Shown here: positions 34,877 through 44,120 of the stretch, in pieces | How the letters are laid out: every line of letters begins with the position of its first letter | Position numbering within the stretch: position 1 is the first letter of the stretch | NCBI GenBank assembly: GCA_002476495.1 | Contig: DLKL01000014.1 | Span: 35,964 to 99,963, forward strand | DNA: 64,000 nt | Direction: 5' to 3' | From: Lachnospiraceae bacterium UBA7589 | GTDB taxonomy: Bacteria > Bacillota > Clostridia > Lachnospirales > Lachnospiraceae | Notes under the pieces: generated by a model | The model's input: only the letters and a program-made list of their open reading frames with translations | Told to the model about the DNA's origin: nothing | The model's database searches: none | Program-made: the position numbers and the translations under genes

Positions 34877-35227
34877 ATGACAAGATCAGAGATGGTAAAT
34901 AATTACAATTTCTGGGTTAGAAAAAGAGATTCATATATAGAAAAAATAGCAACAAATTCAAGTATACGGGGTACATTGTCTGCAAGCCTGTCAAATTGCG
35001 AGACATACTCGGCGGATCTGGGAAATTACAGTGATGCGGCTGTTTTGTTTGAAAATCTGCACCAAAAGACAAATGCTTCTTTCAATGCAAATGTAACATC
35101 AGATATTCTGGAAATTATTGATGATGTGGGTACTCATCTTGAAGGCGTGAAGACAAATGCACAGCAGCAGATTAATTACTATGACGGACTAATAAGGGAA
35201 TACGACGAAGCCAATAAAGATAAGTAG
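34877..35227 (+). CDS. Small helical protein, WXG100/DUF5082-like (type VII cassette gene 1)
   Basis: 116-residue protein predicted mostly helical (SEMVNNYNFWVRKRDSYIEKI; a long C-terminal helix ending NYYDGLIREYDEANKDK). It has no signal peptide. Its size, a Trp in the first helix region and its place at the head of the cassette resemble the DUF5082/YwqH-like helical partners of LXG toxins. That link is inferred from architecture rather than a motif match. AGGAGG lies 9 bases before ATG 34877; the frame opens 24 bases earlier. Three similar or related genes follow closely on the same strand. Confidence 0.7.
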   Translation: MTRSEMVNNYNFWVRKRDSYIEKIATNSSIRGTLSASLSNCETYSADLGNYSDAAVLFENLHQKTNASFNANVTSDILEIIDDVGTHLEGVKTNAQQQINYYDGLIREYDEANKDK

Positions 35228-35257
35228 GAAGCGGACTGATAATAAGGGAGGTAAATT

Positions 35258-35533
35258 ATGGCATTAAAGGTGGATGAAGATTATTACAGCTCTGTCACAG
35301 AACTGTTTAGCCGGCATATCAATAAGGTTGAACAGAATCTGGAGGATTTCAAAATTACATGTGATGAATTGTTTGCGGAAAACAATTTTGGAAGCTGCCT
35401 TCAGGAGGTTCTTATGGAGCTTTACACAGGTTTCTATTCAACAGCAAGGGAACAAATGAAAACTCTGATTTCCACAACAACCACTTCGGCAACTGATTTT
35501 GTGGATGATATTGAAACAACAGACAAATTATAG
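35258..35533 (+). CDS. Small helical protein, WXG100-like (type VII cassette gene 2)
   Basis: 91-residue protein that looks like a two-helix hairpin: a first helix to about residue 43 (HINKVEQNLEDFKITCDELF), a turn with NNFGSC, and a second helix, then a Thr-rich tail. The size and shape fit the WXG100/ESAT-6 superfamily, although the turn lacks a clear WxG. GGGAGG precedes the start. It lies 30 bases after gene 1 and 11 bases before gene 3. Confidence 0.68.
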   Translation: MALKVDEDYYSSVTELFSRHINKVEQNLEDFKITCDELFAENNFGSCLQEVLMELYTGFYSTAREQMKTLISTTTTSATDFVDDIETTDKL

Positions 35534-35544
35534 AGGTGATATAC

Positions 35545-35832
35545 ATGGGACAAGATGTTAATTATTCTGATGTATCGGAAAAATGCGGTAAGATGATGGA
35601 AATAGCAGGGAATATCAAAAATACATCCAATATTCTCAGGTATAATTATCCGGATAACAAAAATGCCGGTGAATTTTCAACGCAATTTAATCGGACAACA
35701 GATTCGATGGAAGAAACTATAGGATATATCAGTTCATTTATTTCAAAATACGCGGAATTACTGCTGAAGGTGTCATCATGCTATGCCAGTCTTGACACGC
35801 AGTTGTCAGAGATGACTGTTTCAGAGGATTAG
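35545..35832 (+). CDS. Small helical protein, WXG100-like (type VII cassette gene 3)
   Basis: 95-residue protein, predicted helical on both sides of a loop (NYPDNKNAGEF at residues 33-43). The second helix carries a Met-Glu-rich start and ends in LLLKVSSCYASLDTQLSEM. There is no signal peptide. The start at ATG 35545 follows AGAGGTGAT; a GTG three codons earlier overlaps that ribosome binding site and is rejected. Its position between two other cassette genes supports a role as a secretion partner. Confidence 0.68.
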   Translation: MGQDVNYSDVSEKCGKMMEIAGNIKNTSNILRYNYPDNKNAGEFSTQFNRTTDSMEETIGYISSFISKYAELLLKVSSCYASLDTQLSEMTVSED

Positions 35833-35849
35833 CAAATAGGGGGTTTGTA

Positions 35850-37061
35850 ATGGTCAGAGATTTTGAAAAGGAATATTTCACACAGAGCATTTCACTCTTA
35901 GCAAAGCAAAATACAGAAATGTCCACAATGAAGCAAAGCCTGTTTAATGCATTGTCAAATGAGTATTCAAGTGAATTTCCCAATGAATATATGAAGACAA
36001 AATATAACAGTATAAGCTCCTTGCTTTCCCGGGAAACCCAGAATAATATTGACCGGCAGATTACTATGGGGAAAAAGAGTTTTTTAATATATAATACCGA
36101 TAGGAAATGTGCGTCAGAACAAAGAACTGCCAACGAAACATTTGATACAGTCAAAGCCTCGTTAAAGGAAATGACAGATGCAATAATGTTAAGTGTAAGT
36201 AATTTTAAAGAGACTTCCCCGGATGCAAATCATATAGTTGATGCTTTGCCGCAGACCAGGGCAAGGGAAATAAAAAATGGCCATTTGTTTATATCTCCTG
36301 ATGGGGAATATCTTTATTTCAATGGCTTTAAATATAAGATATATGACCCTGCTGAGGAACAGACTGAAGGACCGGTATTTTCTCCTGTTTATGAATGGAC
36401 GATTGACGGAGTAAAGGAAGTCTCATCAGTGGATAGAGATGTATGGGATGGTATCAATGGATTTTTTAATAGCAATGGAGTATCAAATCTTGATGATGAG
36501 GCATCTGCCTTGTTTAATGCCCCTATGCTTTTGATGGGAATTCTGGAGGGTGCGGCGGAAAGCAAAAACACCACAACAATTACTACAACGTTTAAAACCA
36601 ATCAATATGGAGAGAGAGTTGCTGTTGTGACCATGAGGGATTCTTCTGTTCAAAGAAAATATGATAATTGGGATTATTCAAAATCAAGCAGTATGTATGA
36701 TGGCTGCGACAACGTTTCCAATTATATAGCTTCAGAATATGCGAAGAGCGCCTATGAGGCTATAACAGGCAATAAGGCATCAGGCAGATTTGCCACACAA
36801 TATGACGTGCATATTACACTGGATGAATCACATCAATATAGTGACGCACCACATTATTATATTACCTTTGGCAGTGGCGGAAAGGCATATGTGACACCTA
36901 ATTATTATCCGGGAGATAAAATTGAGGTTACCCAGTTCACTAATGTTATAAGTGTGAGAACCAACGAAACAACTGTATGGGAATCTTCTATGTCTGATTT
37001 CTGTAAGCCGACGGAGTTTGATAATTCTGAACTGCTTTTGCAATGTATTATGTCAGATTAG
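35850..37061 (+). CDS. Candidate type VII effector with helical N-terminus and unknown C-terminal domain
   Basis: 403-residue protein of unknown function without a classical signal peptide. Residues 1-135 are helical and polar, like the targeting half of LXG-type effectors. A short beta-like stretch follows (GHLFISPDGEYLYFNGFKYKIYDP). The C-terminal ~220 residues include a Trp-Asp-Gly segment, a Thr-rich patch (NTTTITTTF) and many aromatic residues (HYYITFGSGGKAYVTPNYYPGDKIEV). I recognise no known toxin active site. GGGGGT precedes the ATG. It lies 17 bases after gene 3, and a lipoprotein gene follows 23 bases after its stop. A secreted effector or structural protein is plausible. Confidence 0.65.
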   Translation: MVRDFEKEYFTQSISLLAKQNTEMSTMKQSLFNALSNEYSSEFPNEYMKTKYNSISSLLSRETQNNIDRQITMGKKSFLIYNTDRKCASEQRTANETFDTVKASLKEMTDAIMLSVSNFKETSPDANHIVDALPQTRAREIKNGHLFISPDGEYLYFNGFKYKIYDPAEEQTEGPVFSPVYEWTIDGVKEVSSVDRDVWDGINGFFNSNGVSNLDDEASALFNAPMLLMGILEGAAESKNTTTITTTFKTNQYGERVAVVTMRDSSVQRKYDNWDYSKSSSMYDGCDNVSNYIASEYAKSAYEAITGNKASGRFATQYDVHITLDESHQYSDAPHYYITFGSGGKAYVTPNYYPGDKIEVTQFTNVISVRTNETTVWESSMSDFCKPTEFDNSELLLQCIMSD

Positions 37062-37084
37062 TCAGATATAGAAGGAGAAAGGTT

Positions 37085-37672
37085 ATGAAAAAAGTATATA
37101 TGGCCATATTGCTGTTTTTTACAATATTGTGTACCGGATGTGCCGGTTCAGACAGTTCAGGGAGTGAAAGACAGGAAGCTGTTATGACCTACGGTATCCC
37201 TGTTAATATATACACATTTACCGATACGGACAGCATGGATAAAAATGCTTATGACAGCTTTTGCCTCGAATTGAATCAGACTCTGGCAGCATCAAAAAAG
37301 GATAAGAGCATTTCCACCGGAGAATTTGATTCGGAAACAGGGATGGTATATCTTTCCTTTGATAGAAATCAGAAGGAAAAATATGTGAAAAGTCTGAAAT
37401 CACAGCTGGAACCGGGCAATAATGATATTATCACAAATGACTTATATACACTTGAAAGCTATGGCAGGGAATATGACACCTTAAAAATACACACCAGGGA
37501 TGAGGCTTCCTGGGAAAAGGCAAAAGCATATGTATATATGCATATAGATTGTCTTATACAGCTTCAAATCTTGTCCGGAGCTGATTATGAGACAGCCGGA
37601 GTTATTGTATATATAGATTACGATGACGGCACAAGCCGGGAGAAAAGCTTTGACCAAAATAATATATATTAA
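37085..37672 (+). CDS. Predicted lipoprotein (type VII cassette gene 5; possible immunity protein)
   Basis: 195-residue protein with a signal peptide (MKKVYMAILLFFTILCTGC); the lipidation cysteine would be residue 19, although Cys at the -3 position is not usual. The mature part is polar with an alternating strand/helix character (VNIYTFTDTDSMDKNAYDSF; AGVIVYIDYDDGTSREKSF) and no recognised domain. The start follows AGAAGGAGA. It lies directly behind the candidate effector gene, the usual place for an immunity or accessory protein. A membrane-tethered inhibitor facing outward is one possibility. Confidence 0.7.
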   Translation: MKKVYMAILLFFTILCTGCAGSDSSGSERQEAVMTYGIPVNIYTFTDTDSMDKNAYDSFCLELNQTLAASKKDKSISTGEFDSETGMVYLSFDRNQKEKYVKSLKSQLEPGNNDIITNDLYTLESYGREYDTLKIHTRDEASWEKAKAYVYMHIDCLIQLQILSGADYETAGVIVYIDYDDGTSREKSFDQNNIY

Positions 37673-37726
37673 TAACCTGATAAAATAGGATATACTTACA
37701 AGATTAACCAGATATCGGAGACAGCT

Positions 37727-39007
37727 ATGATTATAAGAAAAATTAAGGGGCTTTCAGGAGAACTGACTGTTCCGGGAGACAAATCAATATCTCACAGAAG
37801 CATTATGCTTGGCTCTCTTGCAAAGGGAACAACAAGAATAAGTGGCTTTTTACAGGGGGCAGATTGCCTGTCAACTATAAATTGCTTCCGGAAAATGGGA
37901 GTTGAGATAGAAAATAACGGAAAAAACGTCACAGTTAAGGGGAGAGGCTTAAGAGGCCTCCTTGAGCCGGAGGATACACTTGATGTCGGAAACAGTGGAA
38001 CAACCACAAGGCTTATGTCAGGCATTTTAGCTGCACAGCATTTTGCCAGCAGGGTTAACGGAGATGCCTCTATACAAAAACGTCCGATGAAGAGGATAAT
38101 TACTCCTCTTTCCATGATGGGAGCATCAATAATCAGTGAAAAAGGTAATGATTGTGCACCTCTTATAATAACGGGGAAAAAACTAAAGGGAATACATTAT
38201 GATTCACCTGTGGCATCGGCCCAGGTTAAATCTGCTATTTTACTGGCAGGTCTTTATGCAGAGGGGGAAACCTCCGTAACAGAACCGGTACTAAGCCGTA
38301 ATCATACAGAGCTTATGTTCAGGGAATTCGGTGTAGATATAGAATCTGTTGGTACAAGCGTAACAGTAAAACCGGCAAGACAGCTTTACCCCAGAGATAT
38401 TATGGTTCCGGGGGATATTTCTTCTGCTGCATATTTTATTGCTGCAGGACTTATAACACCTAATTCCTCGGTTGTAATAAGAAATGTAGGCCTCAATTCC
38501 ACCAGAGATGGGATTATAAGAGTATGTAAGGCCATGGGTGCAAATATATCGATTGATATAACATCGAAAACTGAGGCTGAGCCTGTGGGAAATATAACAG
38601 TTAAATCATCTACACTTAAGGGATGTGAAATAGGAGGTGATATTATACCAACTCTTATAGATGAGATTCCCATAATCGCCATAATGGCATGCTTCGCCGA
38701 AGGAAAAACAGTTATAAAGGATGCAGGAGAGCTGAAGGTAAAGGAATCTAACAGAATTGATGTTGTGGTTAATAACCTTAGAGCTATGGGTGCAGATATA
38801 GAGGCAACAGATGACGGTATGATTATAAAAGGCGGACGCAGATTAAATGGTGCCGTTATTGACAGCAATATGGATCACAGAATAGCCATGAGCTTTGCAA
38901 TTGCAGGTATGAATGCAGACGGAAATACGGATATATGTGGATTCGAGTGTGTAGAAATATCCTATCCTGACTTTTATGAGGCTTTGTCCGGTCTTATTAT
39001 AAGATAA
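37727..39007 (+). CDS. aroA: 3-phosphoshikimate 1-carboxyvinyltransferase (EPSP synthase)
   Basis: 426-residue enzyme joining PEP and shikimate-3-phosphate in chorismate synthesis. Typical blocks are seen: VPGDKSISHRSIMLGSLAKG at the N-terminus, DVGNSGTTTRLMSGILA, SAQVKSAILLAGLYAEG, PGDISSAAYFIAAGL, and late KVKESNRIDVVVNNLRAMGA and DHRIAMSFAIAG. The N-terminal pattern fits the class II type common in Gram-positive bacteria. It stands alone, without other shikimate genes nearby, and is closed by a bidirectional terminator. Confidence 0.97.
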   Translation: MIIRKIKGLSGELTVPGDKSISHRSIMLGSLAKGTTRISGFLQGADCLSTINCFRKMGVEIENNGKNVTVKGRGLRGLLEPEDTLDVGNSGTTTRLMSGILAAQHFASRVNGDASIQKRPMKRIITPLSMMGASIISEKGNDCAPLIITGKKLKGIHYDSPVASAQVKSAILLAGLYAEGETSVTEPVLSRNHTELMFREFGVDIESVGTSVTVKPARQLYPRDIMVPGDISSAAYFIAAGLITPNSSVVIRNVGLNSTRDGIIRVCKAMGANISIDITSKTEAEPVGNITVKSSTLKGCEIGGDIIPTLIDEIPIIAIMACFAEGKTVIKDAGELKVKESNRIDVVVNNLRAMGADIEATDDGMIIKGGRRLNGAVIDSNMDHRIAMSFAIAGMNADGNTDICGFECVEISYPDFYEALSGLIIR

Positions 39008-39023
39008 AATATCCTGAGTGGTA

Positions 39024-39069
39024 TAAAAAAGGGATCCCGCACTAAAAAATTAATGCGACATCCCTTTTT
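39024..39069. terminator. Bidirectional terminator after aroA
   Basis: AAAAAAGGGAT (39024-39034) pairs with ATCCCTTTTTT (39059-39069). An inner CGCA/TGCG pairing extends the stem after a bulge. A-rich and T-rich flanks allow termination in both directions, for aroA (+) and for the minus-strand gene beginning at 39425. Confidence 0.85.
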
Positions 39070-39101
39070 TATTTCGGATGTAATCCATATGGCACCAATG
39101 A

Positions 39102-39425
39102 CTATAAATCTATAGTAGGTACCTCGTCCTTTGGCTCATCACCGGATTCTTCAGCCAAATCTACGTAATCTCTTTTGACGTCCTCTGCAGCCAGATCTTC
39201 GTCATTGAAGAAGATTTCGTTTTCATCTACATAATCTTCCTCATTGTCAAATGCCTTTGGCATTTTTTCCTTTATTGTAGTTTTTACTTTCTGGATTTTT
39301 TCATCCATATTATTATCCTTGTAAATCTTAGACTCCTTAATCTGGTCCTTAAAGATGTAACATAAACCACCGACAGCAGCAGTGGCTATAGTAAATTTTG
39401 CTATACCCTTTAATAACTTGCCCAT
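39102..39425 (-). CDS. Hypothetical single-pass membrane protein, acidic tail
   Basis: 107-residue protein with one N-terminal hydrophobic segment (IAKFTIATAAVGGLCYIF, residues 5-22). A basic/acidic helical stretch follows (MDEKIQKVKTTIKEKMPKAF), and the C-terminus is strongly acidic (NEEDYVDENEIFFNDEDLAAEDV). The layout resembles YtxH-type small membrane proteins, but the match is only general. The start is the ATG 8 bases after AAAGGAG; other in-frame ATGs upstream lack that spacing. Monocistronic, convergent with aroA. Confidence 0.7.
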   Translation of the reverse strand: MGKLLKGIAKFTIATAAVGGLCYIFKDQIKESKIYKDNNMDEKIQKVKTTIKEKMPKAFDNEEDYVDENEIFFNDEDLAAEDVKRDYVDLAEESGDEPKDEVPTIDL

Positions 39426-39661
39426 AGTCATTCTCCTTTTCATATACATATTATGCACAAATAACGTAGATATTATTCTAATACATTAAAAAACAAAAAT
39501 CAAGACCACAGGAGGCAATTTGGAGTATTACTATAATCAAATGTGAAAATAGTATGATTTTCCATTATTTGTTTGATATGAATCCATAATTATATTATAC
39601 TGATTTAGGAAATTAAATATAACTGTAAAAATGCAGATTTGATATTAGTATGGAGGATGTT

Positions 39662-39940
39662 ATGAAAAGACCGATGCTTGAGTCAGAAAAAAATTTTATA
39701 ACCTGTGGAGTAATGATGGCATTTGTTGGGGCCGGACTAATTGCAATGTCTAAGGTTAATCCGGGTATAATATGTATAGTGATAGGAATAGGCTTTATTA
39801 TTACAGCTATATATATGTATAAGACCAATGATAACAGACCGGCCGAAAAGCCACAGAAGCAGGACAGGGAGCAAAAAACAAAAAAAGAAGATGATATATC
39901 TGGAGACAATGATAAGGATAATAAAGGAGATAAGGAATAA
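39662..39940 (+). CDS. Small membrane protein with two hydrophobic segments and a charged tail
   Basis: 92-residue protein: two adjacent hydrophobic segments (FITCGVMMAFVGAGLIAM and IICIVIGIGFIITAIYMY) followed by a very charged Lys/Glu/Asp-rich tail. No family is recognised. The start follows GGAGG; an ATG 12 bases earlier has no ribosome binding site. It lies 15 bases before the membrane MutS-family gene, which suggests cotranscription and possibly a shared role. Confidence 0.68.
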   Translation: MKRPMLESEKNFITCGVMMAFVGAGLIAMSKVNPGIICIVIGIGFIITAIYMYKTNDNRPAEKPQKQDREQKTKKEDDISGDNDKDNKGDKE

Positions 39941-39955
39941 CCGGAGATATAGAAT

Positions 39956-41815
39956 ATGATTAATGAAGAAAAAAGAAAACAATTTCTGACCATTGAAGAT
40001 GCACTTATGGCTAAGAAAGCTCTCCTTGAAAAAAGAATATCAGCTATATCCACAGGGCGTGCAATAAGCTTTGTCGCCGGTGCTGCGTTATTTTTTGTAG
40101 GAATAGGAGACGGAAAAAGGTGGGCATTGATTTTAGGGATAATTGCTCTTGCGATATTTGTGACACTGGTAATGTATCATGCCAAGGCATACAAAAGCCT
40201 GGATATGACAAAAAGCCGTCTGGATGTATGCGGCAGCTATCTGAAGAGATTTGACGGAACCTGGATTGAATTTCCGGATAATGGAGAGGAATATCTGGAT
40301 AAGGATGATATGGCAGATACAGTTGCCATGGATCTGGATCTTTTGGGAAGAACTTCTTTGTATCAGATGATTAATACGGCACATACAGATGAAGGACGGG
40401 AACGGCTGGCAGATTCTCTCAAATTGAAAAAACTTAATCCCTTGACTTCCAAAGAAAAATCACAGGCCATTGGCGAGCTTATGGAAAAAACGGAGTTTGC
40501 GATTGAATTTCAGGCAAATGGTATTCTTCTTGAAAAAAACAAAAAAAGAGGAGATTTGGGTAAGCTGAAACAATATTGCAATCCGGAAGCCGGAGGAAAA
40601 AACAGTGACGGGAAAGCAAAAGGAGATATTCCCGGCTGGATAAATGTTATCCGGATTGGTGCACCGATGGTACTGATATTGACTATAATATTATGTCTTG
40701 CAAAGGTGGTTGTATATATAGTGCCTCTCCTATGCTTTCTTGCAATTTTGCTGTTTTCCTGGCTCACCGGAAGAATTAAGGATATTGCTATAGCACCATT
40801 GTATGGTATAAATTATTGTATAGATGATTATGTCGGAATGATGCAATGTATCAGTGAAGAGCAATTTGAAGCATCATACCTTAAGAGGATAAGGGAAAAT
40901 ATAAGCGGAAACAGGGGAGCAATGGAGGCATTCGGGAAACTTAGATTTCTCTGCCAGACATATAATATAAGATTTAATCCAATTCTTCATCTGATTTTAA
41001 ATAAAGGACTTTTGTGGGACTACCATCTTGCATATTATATGGGGAAATGGAGAAAAAAATATGGTAAGTGCGTAGCAGACGCATTTGAAAGCATCGGCAT
41101 GCTTGAGGAGCTTCTCAGCTTTTGTGTTATAGGACAGGTAAGAAAAACAGGATGGGGGCATATCAATTATGAGGACAAAGAAAAGGTATCCCTGGAAGGT
41201 AAAAGCCTTTATCATCCTCTTATAAATCCGGAAAATGTAGTGGCAAATTCCTGTAAACTAACTTCGGGAATTACAATAATAACCGGCTCCAATATGTCGG
41301 GAAAAACTACATTTCTCAGAACTTTGGCTGTCAATCTTGTCCTGGCATATATAGGGGCACCTATATGTGGTGAGAAGCTGGAGGCTGACTATATGAAAAT
41401 GTTTACCTCGATGAGAATTACTGATGATGTGGCAAATGGTATTTCCACATTCTATGCAGAAATCTTAAGAATAAAGGCAATGGCAGAATACAGGAAAGAG
41501 AATAAACCGATGCTATGCCTTATTGATGAAATCTTTAAGGGAACAAATTCTGCGGATAGAATTGTAGGAGCTGCAGAGGCAATACAACGTCTGTCATCGG
41601 AAAAATGTATGACTATAGTTTCCACCCATGATTTTGAGCTTTGTGAAATCTCTGACAATCAGGGAAAGCAGGCTGTAAATTATCATTTTGAGGAGCACTA
41701 CAATAACGGGGAACTTAGCTTTGACTACACAATAAAGGATGGAAAATGTACCACAACAAATGCAAGAGAACTTCTGAAGCTGGCAGGCTTCTTTTCGGAA
41801 AATCAGAAAGAATAA
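39956..41815 (+). CDS. Membrane-anchored MutS-family ATPase
   Basis: 619-residue protein. Two hydrophobic hairpins near residues 35-65 and 232-273 are predicted membrane segments. A MutS-type core/clamp region and the MutS ATPase domain follow: Walker A GSNMSGKTTFLRTL near residue 445, the TSMRITDD and STFYAEILRIK blocks, Walker B LCLIDEIFKGTNSADR, and STHDFELCEI. The mismatch-binding N-terminal domain of MutS is absent. Similar transmembrane MutS-like proteins occur in Firmicutes and Bacteroidetes with unknown roles, so mismatch repair should not be assumed. It follows a small membrane protein gene by 15 bases. Confidence 0.85.
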   Translation: MINEEKRKQFLTIEDALMAKKALLEKRISAISTGRAISFVAGAALFFVGIGDGKRWALILGIIALAIFVTLVMYHAKAYKSLDMTKSRLDVCGSYLKRFDGTWIEFPDNGEEYLDKDDMADTVAMDLDLLGRTSLYQMINTAHTDEGRERLADSLKLKKLNPLTSKEKSQAIGELMEKTEFAIEFQANGILLEKNKKRGDLGKLKQYCNPEAGGKNSDGKAKGDIPGWINVIRIGAPMVLILTIILCLAKVVVYIVPLLCFLAILLFSWLTGRIKDIAIAPLYGINYCIDDYVGMMQCISEEQFEASYLKRIRENISGNRGAMEAFGKLRFLCQTYNIRFNPILHLILNKGLLWDYHLAYYMGKWRKKYGKCVADAFESIGMLEELLSFCVIGQVRKTGWGHINYEDKEKVSLEGKSLYHPLINPENVVANSCKLTSGITIITGSNMSGKTTFLRTLAVNLVLAYIGAPICGEKLEADYMKMFTSMRITDDVANGISTFYAEILRIKAMAEYRKENKPMLCLIDEIFKGTNSADRIVGAAEAIQRLSSEKCMTIVSTHDFELCEISDNQGKQAVNYHFEEHYNNGELSFDYTIKDGKCTTTNARELLKLAGFFSENQKE

Positions 41816-41933
41816 GAAAACTAAAATGTTACAAAGACATTGTGAATAATTACTAATTTGTCTAAAAAAAATTGTAGATTTTTCATTGTGACTTATGCAC
41901 AATGCCAATTATGAGAATTTAACAAAAACAATG

Positions 41934-41961
41934 TTGACACTTAAAGTTTTTTTGTTATAAA
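41934..41961 (+). promoter_or_regulatory. Near-consensus promoter of the 695-residue gene
   Basis: TTGACA (41934-41939) and TATAAA (41956-41961) are spaced by 16 bases, with a T-tract in the spacer. The start codon is about 33 bases after the predicted transcription start, with a GGGGG ribosome binding site. The upstream region is A/T-tract rich (41860-41930), as in strong promoters. Confidence 0.75.
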
Positions 41962-42000
41962 ATGAATGCAGTGAATTAGATTAAAAGGGGGTAGTAACTT

Positions 42001-44088
42001 ATGGCATTACCGGCTAATTTAACAACAGGTTCTGACAATAACGTATTATCAATTGCAGCTTCAAACAATAAGGGATTACTCATCAGATTCCTTAATGAGC
42101 AGGTTGAGGATGGATTTTATGCACTGGTTATAGATTACTTAAAGGACAGCAACTTTGATCTTGCCAATATGGTTGTTGACGATGATGTAAAGGCACAGTG
42201 TACAAAGCTTTATGAGCTTAATGAATTTGTAGAGGAAAATATAAAGGCAACGGGCAGATATGAGATAGAGGAGTGGATTGAACCCCTTTTCAAGTTTGTA
42301 TATGGAGATATTGATCCATCTGATGTGGATGCGTCTATCAGTACATCAGGTATATACAGGTTCAGCATATGGCTCATTTATCTTTATCAGAGGGAAAAGT
42401 TTAATGATGCAATGGCTCTTATAGGCGAGAGAATAGCACCATTGCTTATTAATGTAAGCTATCAGATTTTAGAGGATGATGACAGACCGAAGAATTTTGA
42501 TAAGGCTGTCATGGGATACCTGGATCTTATTAATGTGATTATGGAGATGGGTCTTCCGACTGACAGTATTAATTCTGATGCCTATATGAACAATCTTGAG
42601 GTTCTTTTTGATTATGTTGTTGAGGATCCTCATGTAGGCAATGACTACAAGATTCAGTTCAGCATAGGGCTTTTTAATACATATATTAACAATAAGGACT
42701 ATAATAAGGCCTTTGAGTTCTATGGACTTAACGCAGAGTACATACCTATTGACAATATGTCTGTATATGAGAGCTTTAAGGATCTTATCCGTAATTGTAA
42801 TTCCCCTGAGAATACCAGTGTATTAAGCAGAAGTGTGGTTAATGCAATTTCAAAGCAGGAAATATACAATAAGAGAATTGATTCACTCATAAGTGAAGTA
42901 TCGGGCTTTGTCAAAAAGGTATATCAGTACATTGAGAATGAGCCTAATATGAAGAAGAACATTCAGATTCTCGGTGCAGGTACATCCCTTAAGGATAAGA
43001 CCAATATATTTGAGGGACTTTATGAATATAACCTTGTATTCTACGAATGTGGAATCAAGGATTTGGTTAATCAGGATATGTCAGTGCGCTCATGGGAAGA
43101 GAAGTATGAGATATTGGAGCTTTTATATACAACCCTTAATGTTATCTTTGATGGCTATAATGTATACGAAATTTCTAACAAGATAGAACATCAGTATGTA
43201 GAGCTTACATGGATTAATAATTATGTTAATGCTAATCCTACACTTCTTAAGCTGTTCTTCAGTGTAAAAGAGAAGATTAAGGCATTTAAGGTTAGAAAAA
43301 ATTCCATACTTGAGAAGTCCAAGACAAATTATGAGATTAAAAAGCTTATTGATGACCGTCAGAAGGCATTGGTATTTATGGCTGCCGAGGACATGATTGT
43401 AAATGGTCTTAACAGTGGCGTTGTGAACATAATTAATAATAACTATGATCCTAAAAAGGCAGAGAAATATCTCATTAAGACATATCATGAGACTGTTGTT
43501 CCGGCAAAATACAAGAAGGCTGAAGCAGTATCCACAGGTGGTAAATTCTTCGGCAAGAATTCTTCGCCTGCTATGGATCCGGATTTGAAGAAGCTTTTAT
43601 CTGATACCAAGATTGAGGAGATGCTCCTCAAATCAGAATGGTTATGGTATCAATATGAGGATAAGGGCAATGAAAAGCAGACTCCGGAGGAGAGTACATA
43701 TAGTGTAGTATGTCTCATTAAGGTAGTGGAGAAGCTTCTTGATAGAAAGGGCACAGGTCAGGCAAAGACTGAGTCAACACCTAATAAAAAGGTAATTATT
43801 ACAAAGACCGGTAAGGTTATCGAGCTTTCGGATGAAGGCTCAGGTACACCTGTTTCCAATACAATTGCAACCCCAAGTGTTATAGAAAATGTCAACAATA
43901 TTGTTGTGGCATTAAAGGATAAGTCAGAGGAAAATGTGGGATATGTTCAGGCATATATTAATGACTGGCTTGACAGGGTTGTTGCAGCTAAGCTTGATAA
44001 GTCAACTATGCTCCCTCTTTATGAAGCAGAGGAGCTTAGGGAAAAAACACTTCAGGTTATCAAAAAGCTTAGAGCAGATTTGTTATAA
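42001..44088 (+). CDS. Large unrecognised cytosolic protein, probably well expressed
   Basis: 695-residue protein with no signal peptide, membrane segment or catalytic motif that I recognise. It is mostly helical with repeated Tyr/Asn/Leu-rich helices (residues 1-400), perhaps a tetratricopeptide-like or coiled scaffold. A more charged region lies near 440-460 (DDRQKALVFMAAEDM), a Gly/Ser-rich linker around 510-520 (STGGKFFGKNSSPAMDP), and a second Ser/Thr/Pro-rich linker near 595-630 before a final helical piece (ENVGYVQAYINDWLDRVVAAKL). It stands alone between its own promoter and its own terminator. An intact frame of this length with regular codon use argues that it is real. Function unknown. 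Confidence 0.8.
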   Translation: MALPANLTTGSDNNVLSIAASNNKGLLIRFLNEQVEDGFYALVIDYLKDSNFDLANMVVDDDVKAQCTKLYELNEFVEENIKATGRYEIEEWIEPLFKFVYGDIDPSDVDASISTSGIYRFSIWLIYLYQREKFNDAMALIGERIAPLLINVSYQILEDDDRPKNFDKAVMGYLDLINVIMEMGLPTDSINSDAYMNNLEVLFDYVVEDPHVGNDYKIQFSIGLFNTYINNKDYNKAFEFYGLNAEYIPIDNMSVYESFKDLIRNCNSPENTSVLSRSVVNAISKQEIYNKRIDSLISEVSGFVKKVYQYIENEPNMKKNIQILGAGTSLKDKTNIFEGLYEYNLVFYECGIKDLVNQDMSVRSWEEKYEILELLYTTLNVIFDGYNVYEISNKIEHQYVELTWINNYVNANPTLLKLFFSVKEKIKAFKVRKNSILEKSKTNYEIKKLIDDRQKALVFMAAEDMIVNGLNSGVVNIINNNYDPKKAEKYLIKTYHETVVPAKYKKAEAVSTGGKFFGKNSSPAMDPDLKKLLSDTKIEEMLLKSEWLWYQYEDKGNEKQTPEESTYSVVCLIKVVEKLLDRKGTGQAKTESTPNKKVIITKTGKVIELSDEGSGTPVSNTIATPSVIENVNNIVVALKDKSEENVGYVQAYINDWLDRVVAAKLDKSTMLPLYEAEELREKTLQVIKKLRADLL

Positions 44089-44120
44089 TTTTGCTACACA
44101 AAAAAACCTTTATCATATTT

